Shown here: positions 1-6,039 of the stretch, in pieces
Layout of the letters: every line of letters begins with the position of its first letter
Numbering within the stretch: position 1 is the first letter of the stretch
Assembly: GCA_021296015.1 (NCBI GenBank)
Contig: JAGWBG010000081.1
Location: forward strand, 1 to 7,762
DNA: 7,762 nucleotides
Direction: 5' to 3'
Origin: Dehalococcoidia bacterium
Lineage (GTDB): Bacteria > Chloroflexota > Dehalococcoidia > Lucifugimonadales > JAGWBF01
Translations under genes and position numbers: made by a program
Notes under the pieces: generated by a model
What the model was told of the DNA's origin: nothing
Database searches by the model: none
What the model saw: the letters and a program-made list of their open reading frames with translations, nothing else

Positions 1-458
1 GCCGGACCTTCATCGAACCCGACCAGAGGTTGCGGGACTTGGGGGTCAGGACCAAGTTCAACCCTCTCCCCGAGGTCGTCAGTGGGAAGCGGGTAGTGGT
101 GGTGGATGACAGCATCGTGCGCGGTACCACAATACCCCACGTGATTGGTCTGCTTCGCAAGGCGGGAGCTTTGCAAGTGCACATGCGCGTATGCGCTCCA
201 CCCATACGTCATCCCTGCCATCTGGGAGTAGACATGCCCACCCGGCAGGAGCTTATAGCCGCCAACAAGAGCGAGGACGAGATTCAGAGCTTCATCGGCG
301 CCGACTCCCTCGGGTATCTAAGCGTGGGCGGCCTGCTGAAGGCGGTGGATGGGTCCAAGGGCGGGTTCTGCGATGCCTGCTTCACAGCCAACTACCCCAT
401 ACCTGTCCAGCTGGAGATGGACAAGCTGGTTCTGGAGCACCCCCAGGCCTCCTTCTAA
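1..458 (+). CDS. purF: Amidophosphoribosyltransferase, C-terminal part (5' end outside the window)
   Basis: Glutamine PRPP amidotransferase makes 5-phosphoribosylamine from PRPP and glutamine, the committed step of de novo purine synthesis in the cytosol. Reading starts in frame at base 3 (RTFIEPDQRLRDLGVR), the conserved stretch before the PRPP loop, so the true start and the N-terminal glutaminase domain lie off the left edge. The TTG at base 30 is internal, not a start. About 151 residues are visible. The phosphoribosyltransferase motif VVVVDDSIVRGTT is encoded at roughly bases 93-131. Cysteines in RHPCHLG and in FCDACFTANYP match the positions that bind a 4Fe-4S cluster in the Bacillus subtilis-type enzyme, so this is probably the Fe-S, oxygen-sensitive class. 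The gene stops with TAA and is followed 78 bases later by purM on the same strand. Confidence 0.96.
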   Translation, partial: RTFIEPDQRLRDLGVRTKFNPLPEVVSGKRVVVVDDSIVRGTTIPHVIGLLRKAGALQVHMRVCAPPIRHPCHLGVDMPTRQELIAANKSEDEIQSFIGADSLGYLSVGGLLKAVDGSKGGFCDACFTANYPIPVQLEMDKLVLEHPQASF

Positions 459-498
459 CTAACCTGATTGCTCCGCCCTTTTTGGCCCACGGCGTTCC

Positions 499-527
499 TT
501 GACGCAGGACTCCCTTGATGCTATAAC
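499..527 (+). promoter_or_regulatory. Strong sigma70-type extended -10 promoter immediately before purM
   Basis: TTGACG at 499-504 (5 of 6 matches to the -35 consensus), a 17-base spacer, and TATAAC at 522-527 (5 of 6 matches to the -10 consensus). TG at 519-520 completes an extended -10 (TGnTATAAC). The expected transcription start, about 6-8 bases past the -10, falls at about 533-536, while the purM ATG is at 537. A transcript from here would have a leader of roughly 0-4 bases. No Shine-Dalgarno sequence is visible before purM, which agrees with leaderless initiation. The motif is seen directly; activity is inferred. Confidence 0.65.
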
Positions 528-536
528 CCTTTTGCC

Positions 537-1556
537 ATGTCCCATGAGACATACCGTTCATCAGGCGTTGACCGTGCTGCCTTTGAGGGAATAAGGGAGA
601 AAATAGGCGCTTTCTCGCGAATTACCCATGGCTCCCAGGTCGTCAGCACCGTGGGTGGGTTCGCCGGGATGTACAGGCTGGAAGGATACAGAGAGCCTGT
701 ACTGGTGTCCAGCACTGACAACGTGGGCACCAAACTGAAGATAGGTTCCATGCTGGGACACCACGAGTCCCTGGGCATAGACCTGGTGAACCTGAACGTC
801 AACGATATTCTCACCCAAGGAGCCATACCCCTGTTCTTTCTGGACTACATCTCCATGGACAGCCTGGAGCCGCAGCGAATGGAGTCCCTGCTACGGGGCA
901 TGGCGTGGGCGTGTCGGGAAGCGGGGTGCGCTCTCATAGGTGGTGAGACCGCCCAGACGCCCGGCGTCTATGTGGAGAACGCCTTCGACCTTGTGGGGTT
1001 TGTGGTTGGGGGCGTGGAGCGGGAGTCCATGGACGGCTCGGCCATCAGGGAGGGCGACGCCCTTCTGGGAATACCCTCCAGTGGCGTCCATACCAACGGC
1101 TTCTCCCTGGTACGGCATATTTTCAAGTTGGAGGAAGACCGGTCGGCCCTTTACCGCCGTTACGATGACCTCAACCACACCATAGGGGAGGAGTTGCTGA
1201 TTCCCCACAGGTGTTATTATCCCCTGCTGGAGCCGGTGCTTCCCATGATAAAGGGAATGGCCCATATCACCGGCGGCGGACTGGAAGGCAACGTTCCCAG
1301 GGTGCTGCCGGCCGGCCTCGCTGCCAGATTCCACCTGGATTCCTGGGAAGTCAACCCGATTTTCAACATCATCCAAAGGGAAGGCAACGTGGAGTGGGAC
1401 GAGATGTTCCAGGTCTTCAACATGGGCCTTGGCATGGTCCTGGCCTGTGACCCGGAGGCGGTGAGCGAGCTGCAAAGCGCCCTTCCCGACGCCCGGATAG
1501 TGGGCGAGGTGAGCCGTCAGGTCGGCGAGGAGCGGGTGGTGATTGAGGCACGGTGA
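537..1556 (+). CDS. purM: Phosphoribosylformylglycinamidine cyclo-ligase (AIR synthetase)
   Basis: PurM closes FGAM to aminoimidazole ribotide (AIR) using ATP, the fifth step of purine synthesis. The 339-residue length is normal for the family. The N-terminus (MSHETYRSSGVD) matches the usual PurM start, a TY..(A/S)GVD pattern, which supports ATG at 537. Characteristic blocks follow in order: STDNVGTKLK, NVNDILTQGAIPLFFLDY, GCALIGGETAQTPG (commonly ETAEMPG elsewhere, a small variation), GVHTNGFSLVR, HITGGGLEGNVPR and FNMGLGM near the C-terminus. There is no ribosome binding site in front of it, but a strong promoter ends about 10 bases upstream, so it may be read both from the purF transcript and from its own near-leaderless mRNA. 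purH follows after 47 bases on the same strand, with no purN between. Confidence 0.97.
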   Translation: MSHETYRSSGVDRAAFEGIREKIGAFSRITHGSQVVSTVGGFAGMYRLEGYREPVLVSSTDNVGTKLKIGSMLGHHESLGIDLVNLNVNDILTQGAIPLFFLDYISMDSLEPQRMESLLRGMAWACREAGCALIGGETAQTPGVYVENAFDLVGFVVGGVERESMDGSAIREGDALLGIPSSGVHTNGFSLVRHIFKLEEDRSALYRRYDDLNHTIGEELLIPHRCYYPLLEPVLPMIKGMAHITGGGLEGNVPRVLPAGLAARFHLDSWEVNPIFNIIQREGNVEWDEMFQVFNMGLGMVLACDPEAVSELQSALPDARIVGEVSRQVGEERVVIEAR

Positions 1557-1591
1557 GACGCTGCTAATGGAGATTTTATTGTATATCTGCC

Positions 1592-1599
1592 AGGAGAGG
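1592..1599 (+). promoter_or_regulatory. Ribosome binding site of purH
   Basis: AGGAGAGG lies just upstream of the ATG at 1604. The AGGAG core ends 7 bases before the start, which is ideal spacing and fixes this start. It contrasts with the absence of any such site before purM. Confidence 0.8.
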
Positions 1600-1603
1600 G
1601 TCT

Positions 1604-3133
1604 ATGAAAGCTCTTATCAGTGTTTACGACAAAACGGGGGTTGCTGAGTTCGCCCGGCTGCTGCATCAGGCGGGGGTTGACCTGATAAGCACCGGCGGCA
1701 CCCACCGGACCCTGGCCCAGGACGAGGGCCTTCCCGTCCGGCAGGTCTCGGACCTGACCGGGTTCCCGGAAATCCTGGATGGGCGGGTCAAGACACTGCA
1801 CCCCCGCATCCACGGCGGCCTTCTGGCCCGCCGGGACATACCGGAGCACGTGGAGGAGTTGGGCAGGCAGGAAATCGAGGCTATAGACGTGGTGGTAGTA
1901 AACCTGTACCCTTTCGTAGACACCATCAGCAAGCCCAACGTCAGCCTTGACGACGCTCTGGAGAACATAGACATCGGCGGCCCCACCCTGCTGAGGGCCG
2001 GGGCCAAGAACTTCCCCTTCGTCACCGTGGTGGTGGACCCATCCGACTACGGATGGGTCGTTGAGCGGCTCGCAGATTCAGGGCCGAGCATGGAAGAGCG
2101 CCGCCACTTGGCCTACAAGGCATTTCACCACGTCTCCCAGTACGACACGGCCGTGGCCCAATATCTCCGTCAGGAGAAGGACGAAGGGCTGCCCCAGGAG
2201 TTGAGCCTCACTTATCAGAAGCTGAGCGAGTTGCGCTACGGCGAGAACCCCCACCAGAGCGGAGCACTCTACGTCCCTTCAACCGGAGGAAGTGACGGGA
2301 TTGCAGGAGCCCGACAGCTTCATGGCCGGGAGCTTTCCTTCAATAACCTGCTGGACGCCGAGGCTGCCTGGCGCACGGTGACGGATTTTGAAGAGACGGC
2401 AGTGGTGGTAATCAAACATACCAATCCGTGCGGTCTGGCTTCCCATTCTGACCAGGCGGAAGCCTATCGAATGGCCTACTCCGGGGATACGGTGTCGGCC
2501 TTTGGTGGAATCGTCGGCTTTAACCGTACCCTCACTGCCGCCGCTGCCCGGGAGATGAGCGGGGTGTTCTACGAGGTAGTGGTGGCACCGGACTACGAGC
2601 CGGAGGCCCTGGAAATTCTTCAGAAACGCCGCAATACAAGGGTGCTGGCGGTGCCGTCGCTGCAAGATGAAGGAGGAGCATACGACCTCCGACCCTTGAG
2701 CGGTGGATTGCTGGTGCAGACGAGGGACGTTATAGACGAGGAACCCACTTCCTGGCAGACGGTAACCGAGCGTGCGCCGACCCGCGAGGAGCTTGAAGAC
2801 CTGGCCTTCGCATGGAAGGCGGTGAAGCACATAAAGTCCAATGCCATTGTGCTCGCCAAGGACAACACCCTCCTTGGCATGGGGGCGGGCCAGCCCAATC
2901 GAGTCGTCAGCGTACACCTGGCCCTTCGCATCGCAGGGGAGAGAGCCAGGGGCAGCGTGCTGGCATCTGATGCCTTCTTCCCATTCCCTGATAACATAGA
3001 GTTGGCCGCCGAGGGTGGAGTGACCGCCATAGCACAGCCCGGAGGCTCTATCAGAGACGAGGAAGTGATAGCCGAGGCAAACAGGCACAACATAGCCATG
3101 GTGGTCACCGGCGTAAGACATTTCAAGCACTAG
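1604..3133 (+). CDS. purH: Bifunctional AICAR transformylase / IMP cyclohydrolase
   Basis: PurH performs the last two steps to IMP: formylation of AICAR with 10-formyltetrahydrofolate, then ring closure. The 509-residue length is typical of the complete two-domain protein. The N-terminal MGS-like cyclohydrolase domain (about residues 1-120) shows ALISVYDKTG, ISTGGTHRTL and the family block DGRVKTLHPRIHGGLL. The transformylase part shows LRYGENPHQ and KHTNPCGLA, with K271-H272 at the place of the catalytic Lys-His pair. It continues with SAFGGIVGFNR, KHIKSNAIVLAKD, GMGAGQPNRV and SDAFFPFPDN, and ends in GVRHFKH (the family usually ends RHFRH or similar). The start is set by a strong AGGAG site. 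It is the last recognisable pur gene in the window. Confidence 0.98.
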   Translation: MKALISVYDKTGVAEFARLLHQAGVDLISTGGTHRTLAQDEGLPVRQVSDLTGFPEILDGRVKTLHPRIHGGLLARRDIPEHVEELGRQEIEAIDVVVVNLYPFVDTISKPNVSLDDALENIDIGGPTLLRAGAKNFPFVTVVVDPSDYGWVVERLADSGPSMEERRHLAYKAFHHVSQYDTAVAQYLRQEKDEGLPQELSLTYQKLSELRYGENPHQSGALYVPSTGGSDGIAGARQLHGRELSFNNLLDAEAAWRTVTDFEETAVVVIKHTNPCGLASHSDQAEAYRMAYSGDTVSAFGGIVGFNRTLTAAAAREMSGVFYEVVVAPDYEPEALEILQKRRNTRVLAVPSLQDEGGAYDLRPLSGGLLVQTRDVIDEEPTSWQTVTERAPTREELEDLAFAWKAVKHIKSNAIVLAKDNTLLGMGAGQPNRVVSVHLALRIAGERARGSVLASDAFFPFPDNIELAAEGGVTAIAQPGGSIRDEEVIAEANRHNIAMVVTGVRHFKH

Positions 3134-3183
3134 GCTGGACGAGCTTCTGAGATACTCTTACGATATTGTGGCAACTTTTGGAA

Positions 3184-3204
3184 AGGCCTTGTGACTTAAG
3201 GCCT
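3184..3204 (+). repeat. Short perfect inverted repeat (7-bp stem) upstream of the glycosyltransferase gene
   Basis: AGGCCTT at 3184-3190 and AAGGCCT at 3198-3204 can form a 7-bp hairpin with a 7-base loop. It lies 51 bases after the purH stop and 13 bases before the ATG of the next gene. No U-run follows on the plus strand, so it is not a standard intrinsic terminator for purH. It could be an operator-like site, a 3' stabilising hairpin of the pur mRNA, or a structure that masks the next start. Confidence 0.45.
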
Positions 3205-3217
3205 GGTGGGGTCGGAG

Positions 3218-3964
3218 ATGAGGGCTACAGTAGACATAGTCATACCCGTATACAACGAGGAGAAAGACCTTCCACGCAGTATTGACATACTGACCAGGTT
3301 CCTGAGAGATAATCTGGAGAACTCCTGGAGCATCATCATCGCTGACAACGGCTCCACGGATAACACCCTTTCCATTGCCGAGATGCTGTCAAACAAGTAT
3401 CCCGGGGTGACCTGCGTCCCCATACCCCAGAAAGGAAGGGGCCGCGCCTTGCGCCACGTCTGGATGGAAAGCACCGGCGACATAGTGAGCTACATGGACG
3501 TGGACCTCTCAACGGACCTCAACCACATCCCCGAGCTAATCAAGGCCATTGAAGACGGCTGCCATATCGCCATCGGCAGCCGTCTTGCAAAGGGCGCTAG
3601 AGTTAAAAGGTCTTTGAAACGAGAGTTCATCTCCCGGTCCTATAGCACACTTATCAGGGCTATGTTCTTTACCCCGTTCCGGGATGCCCAGTGCGGATTC
3701 AAGGCCCTCAGCCGGGATACCGTCAAGGCCCTGGTGCCCTTGGTGAAGGACAATAACTGGTTTTTCGATTCGGAGTTGCTCATAATAGCTAACAGCAGGG
3801 GATTTCGCATAAAGGAGATACCCGTCTACTGGGAGGACGACCCCGACAGCCGGGTAAGGATTATCCCGACGGCCTGGGAGGATGTGAAGGGGCTGTTACG
3901 GCTGCGCTTTGGAGGTATCCCCGACGTGGTCGCACCGGGCTTGGAGAGCCGGAGGGACACCTAG
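3218..3964 (+). CDS. Family-2 glycosyltransferase, dolichyl/polyprenyl-phosphate glucosyltransferase-like
   Basis: A 248-residue GT-A fold enzyme, probably transferring a hexose from a nucleotide sugar to a polyprenyl phosphate at the inner membrane face, for cell-surface glycan or protein glycosylation. Seen in order: VDIVIPVYNEEKDL (residues 5-18, donor-binding strand), IIADNGSTDNT (40-50), QKGRGRALR (71-79), the metal-binding DxD region DVDLSTD (94-100), GSRLAKGA (120-127), FRDAQCGFKA (154-163) and FFDSELL (182-188), then EIPVYWEDDPDSRV (200-213). The last blocks are typical of the ALG5/DPG-synthase branch. No hydrophobic membrane helix is visible, so it is soluble or peripheral. ATG at 3218 is preferred because homologues begin right before the VDIVIP strand and GGTGGGG at 3205-3211 can act as ribosome binding site; an in-frame GTG at 3206 is an alternative. 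The acceptor cannot be told from sequence. The gene follows purH but has no obvious functional link to it. Confidence 0.88.
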   Translation: MRATVDIVIPVYNEEKDLPRSIDILTRFLRDNLENSWSIIIADNGSTDNTLSIAEMLSNKYPGVTCVPIPQKGRGRALRHVWMESTGDIVSYMDVDLSTDLNHIPELIKAIEDGCHIAIGSRLAKGARVKRSLKREFISRSYSTLIRAMFFTPFRDAQCGFKALSRDTVKALVPLVKDNNWFFDSELLIIANSRGFRIKEIPVYWEDDPDSRVRIIPTAWEDVKGLLRLRFGGIPDVVAPGLESRRDT

Positions 3965-4000
3965 CCATTTAGCCTGGTCTTTTAGAAGGTGTCTAACAAG

Positions 4001-4105
4001 GTCCCCTCTCCCCTAGTGGGAGAAGGTTAGGTTGAGGGGACGCCACCGCACCTGCCCGCCGAGGCGGGTCACCCTCACCTCAATCCTATCCCGTCGAGGG
4101 AAAGG
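4001..4105. repeat. Compound REP/MITE-like inverted repeat between convergent genes
   Basis: This non-coding block has two mirrored hairpin arms around a third palindrome. Left arm: TCTCCC (4007-4012) pairs with GGGAGA (4018-4023), extendable with one mismatch to 4004-4026. GTCCCCTC (4001-4008) is also perfectly complementary to GAGGGGAC (4034-4041). Centre: CCCGC (4055-4059) pairs with GCGGG (4064-4068). Right arm: CCTaTCCC (4085-4092) pairs with GGGAaAGG (4098-4105), with a 5-base loop like the left arm. The stretch after the left hairpin (TAGGTTGAGG, 4028-4037) is imperfectly complementary to the stretch before the right one (CCTCACCTCAATCCTA, about 4073-4088). It resembles dispersed CCCTCTCCC/GGGAGAGGG-type palindromes of environmental bacteria. 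Lying between convergent stops, it could also end transcription from both sides. Confidence 0.6.
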
Positions 4106-4120
4106 GCCTACCAACCTATG

Positions 4121-4147
4121 GCAGGCCGGGGCCTGTCGGCAGACAGG
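4121..4147. repeat. Overlapping alternative hairpins GCAGGC / GCCTGTC / GACAGG
   Basis: GCCTGT (4131-4136) can pair with the upstream GCAGGC (4121-4126) over six positions, one of them G-U, with a 4-base loop. Alternatively CCTGTC (4132-4137) pairs perfectly with GACAGG (4142-4147), with loop GGCA. The two hairpins exclude each other. They are probably a second short palindromic element next to the one at 4001-4105. The rest of the gap to the desaturase stop (4148-4234) shows nothing recognisable. Confidence 0.5.
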
Positions 4148-4234
4148 AGTGCGCCTATATCTGACTAGAGACTCTCTTAGGGGATGCTGCGGCAAGTTTC
4201 CGATTACGAGTTTGCCAGTTCACGTATATGGAGC

Positions 4235-5176
4235 CTACAGGGCGGCCAGGACACGTCCGGTCGCATAATTAACGGGTGAATGGTAAGGCTTGCTCAGCAA
4301 GTTCAGGAACATCACCGCTGCCTTCATGTATAGGGGGATCTCATGCCTGACCCCGTAAAGAATGGCGGTCTGGCCCAGGCCTTTGTAGCCTGTCAGTTCG
4401 ACCAGCCCGGCGGAGATGTCGCGGAGCAGCTTTCGGAATGGAAAGTTGAACTTGAATGCCCACTCTGGGGCACGATGCTGCATATCTGGCACCATGTGAT
4501 GTCCAGGCATGAGGAATTCTCCCACCGTCTTGATGACCTCACCTTTCTTGTGGGGTGAGTGTTTGAGGACTGTCCGGGCACCGCTCAGGTAAATGAATCG
4601 GTGGAAGTTTTCCTGCTTGGCGATGTCCCTCAACATCTTGATGAGGACCGGGTCAGTCTGGCCCCCATTCTCTGAGCTGGTCAACAGGTAGGAGGCCATG
4701 GCTTCATAGAAGCGCCAGGTGATGAGTTCCTGAAGCCACCCGTAGGTTGCCGCCTGCAGAGGTGTGTAGCCTTTACCGTATATGAAACCCCTGTCCCGCA
4801 CGTCGTCAATCAGGGAGTCAATCTCCGTTACGCTGTAAGTTCCCAGACGAATCAGGTACTCTCTATAGGGAGCATGATGCATCCGTTCCTCTGGAAGCCA
4901 CGTCTGCTGTATAAAACGGCGTAGCCAGGGCGCGCTGCCACGGTCGGCGGCTGCTGTGAGCATCTGCGCCGGGGCTTCGGGGTTGCTCTCTACGAAAGTA
5001 ACGAACCCCAGGGCTTCCAGGGAATCACGGTCAACTGCGCCGGGTCTTATTTGGTCCCAGTCGTAGTCATCAATGGAAACCGGTTTGCGGCCCTGAAGGT
5101 AACGGTCTAGCAGGGCTTGCATCTCTGTGTCAATCTGTTTTTCGGCGGCAGTCGGCCTCAAATCGGAATCACTCAT
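4235..5176 (-). CDS. Acyl-ACP desaturase-like diiron protein
   Basis: Probable soluble ferritin-like diiron desaturase that puts a double bond into acyl-ACP using O2 and reduced ferredoxin; homologues are plant stearoyl-ACP desaturases and mycobacterial DesA proteins. The length is 313 residues from the ATG at 5176. Diiron ligands are visible as an ExxH in PEERMHH (E97, H100), a glutamate in the helix WLQELITWRFYEAM (E150), and a second ExxH in AKQENFHRFIY (E189, H192). An earlier glutamate (E63 or E67, in FVESNPEAP) would be the first ligand. The motifs differ somewhat from the EENRH/DEKRH of classic members, so substrate and position of the double bond are uncertain. An in-frame TTG at 5194 adds six residues. 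Neither start has a clear ribosome binding site. The TAG stop faces the glycosyltransferase gene across the repeat-filled gap, and the nuclease-like gene ends 118 bases upstream. Confidence 0.85.
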   Translation of the reverse strand: MSDSDLRPTAAEKQIDTEMQALLDRYLQGRKPVSIDDYDWDQIRPGAVDRDSLEALGFVTFVESNPEAPAQMLTAAADRGSAPWLRRFIQQTWLPEERMHHAPYREYLIRLGTYSVTEIDSLIDDVRDRGFIYGKGYTPLQAATYGWLQELITWRFYEAMASYLLTSSENGGQTDPVLIKMLRDIAKQENFHRFIYLSGARTVLKHSPHKKGEVIKTVGEFLMPGHHMVPDMQHRAPEWAFKFNFPFRKLLRDISAGLVELTGYKGLGQTAILYGVRHEIPLYMKAAVMFLNLLSKPYHSPVNYATGRVLAAL

Positions 5177-5294
5177 TGGCTTGATCAATGTCAATCATAT
5201 TGGTTGTCATCAGTACCACTAAATATAAAGGGTTATGTTCTTGCGACGAATATATGATACAGAATTATCGAATTGGGTGTCTACAACATTGAAG
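5177..5294 (-). promoter_or_regulatory. AT-rich spacer upstream of the desaturase gene (candidate promoter region)
   Basis: This gap between two minus-strand genes is clearly more AT-rich than the flanking coding DNA. On the minus strand it holds -10-like hexamers TATATT (within TTTATATTTAG, near 5219-5228) and TATGAT (near 5195-5200), but neither has a good TTGACA-like partner at 16-18 bases. It probably contains the desaturase promoter; the exact site cannot be fixed by eye. No hairpin plus U-run terminator for the upstream nuclease gene was found. Confidence 0.35.
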
Positions 5295-6029
5295 CTATTC
5301 TTCGAGCAACCTGTCCAGCAAATTGCTGACCGAAGTAAGACTCTGGTAAATGCGCTGCACGTCGTGGCCGCTCAAGATTGTCGTAGAGTCTCCAATTTCG
5401 TGGAAAGACCCCGTCAGGTGTGGCCTCAAAGAGTCCTCCGCTTTTCTCGTATCCTGCTCGTTGGCGATGACCAGAAAGGGTTTGGAACGCTGGGTGTCGT
5501 AGGCGTGTTTCAAGTTGGCTAGACCGTTCCCCAGGCTGCCCTTGTTCTGTACTTCGAACACGTGGCTTATGCGTGGCGAGAGGGGCCTGTCCTTCCACAC
5601 CACGTCATAGCGCCTGGGGCCTTCCCTGAACTCCTCCCGGGAGTATTTGCCCAACATCTCGCCTATCTTCATCAGCCTGTGCCGAATCTCGTTGTGGGAG
5701 AAATTGGGTTTCCCATTGTTGGCGAAAAGGAAAAGTTGGACGGGCATGTCCTCTGTCTGGGCGCGCTCTTTCCCGGCATCGGTGAGCTTCCAGATACGGG
5801 CGTCTCGGCGTATCTCTCCACGGTGAGCCAGTCGGCTCGCCGCCTCCTGGACCCTTATACTCCATCTGCTGCGGTTGGTACCTGTCCGGGAATTCAGGTC
5901 CTCGGGTGTGAGGGATGGAAAGTAGGACACAAGGGTGCTATAGAGAGACTTGGGTCTGCACTCTCCACCGACCGCCTTCAACTCAAGGAGTATAGGCACC
6001 TCCAGCCTGGCAGCTTCCGGGAAAGGCAT
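5295..6029 (-). CDS. Mrr_N-like winged helix plus PD-(D/E)XK-like nuclease domain protein
   Basis: A 244-residue protein of two parts. Residues about 8-95 read like the winged-helix N-terminal domain of Mrr-type restriction proteins: VPILLELKAVGGE, then NRSRWSIRVQEAASRLAHRG, then a wing ending IWKLTDAGKERA. Residues about 111-195 look like a PD-(D/E)XK nuclease core: a helix (HNEIRHRLMKIGEMLGKY), strand YDVVWKD with D142, strand HVFEVQNKG with E159 and Q161, a helix (GNGLANLKHAYDTQ) and strand PFLVIAN. The usual ExK lysine is replaced by glutamine, so activity is not certain, although non-Lys versions are known in the superfamily. It may cut or bind foreign or modified DNA; no methyltransferase is in the window. 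ATG at 6029 has AGGAAG 4 bases upstream, overlapping the stop of the preceding small gene, so the two are probably translationally coupled. Confidence 0.7.
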   Translation of the reverse strand: MPFPEAARLEVPILLELKAVGGECRPKSLYSTLVSYFPSLTPEDLNSRTGTNRSRWSIRVQEAASRLAHRGEIRRDARIWKLTDAGKERAQTEDMPVQLFLFANNGKPNFSHNEIRHRLMKIGEMLGKYSREEFREGPRRYDVVWKDRPLSPRISHVFEVQNKGSLGNGLANLKHAYDTQRSKPFLVIANEQDTRKAEDSLRPHLTGSFHEIGDSTTILSGHDVQRIYQSLTSVSNLLDRLLEE

Positions 6030-6033
6030 GACA

Positions 6034-6039
6034 CTTCCT
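6034..6039 (-). promoter_or_regulatory. Ribosome binding site of the nuclease-like gene, overlapping the upstream stop codon
   Basis: On the minus strand AGGAAG ends 4 bases before the ATG at 6029. Its first two bases are the last two bases of the TAG stop codon (6040-6038) of the 55-residue upstream gene. This arrangement is typical of coupled translation and supports both the short gene and the chosen nuclease start. Confidence 0.7.

Noticed and set aside
459..498. Possible terminator after purF (GCCCTTTTTGGC)
   Set aside because: The complementary part is only 3 bp around a T-run in the loop, with no U-tract after it; too weak to call.
891..1475. Long open frame on the minus strand (194 codons) inside purM
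   Set aside because: It is antisense to a fully conserved purM and has no recognisable domain; a by-product of G/C-rich third positions.
2279..3130. Long open frame on the minus strand (283 codons) inside purH
   Set aside because: It lies wholly antisense to conserved transformylase blocks, its translation looks like no protein family, and there is no ribosome binding site.
4013..4268. Short open frames on both strands across the repeat region
   Set aside because: They are made of palindromic repeat sequence and overlap the desaturase 3' end; their translations are Arg/Pro/Cys-rich and show no start signals.
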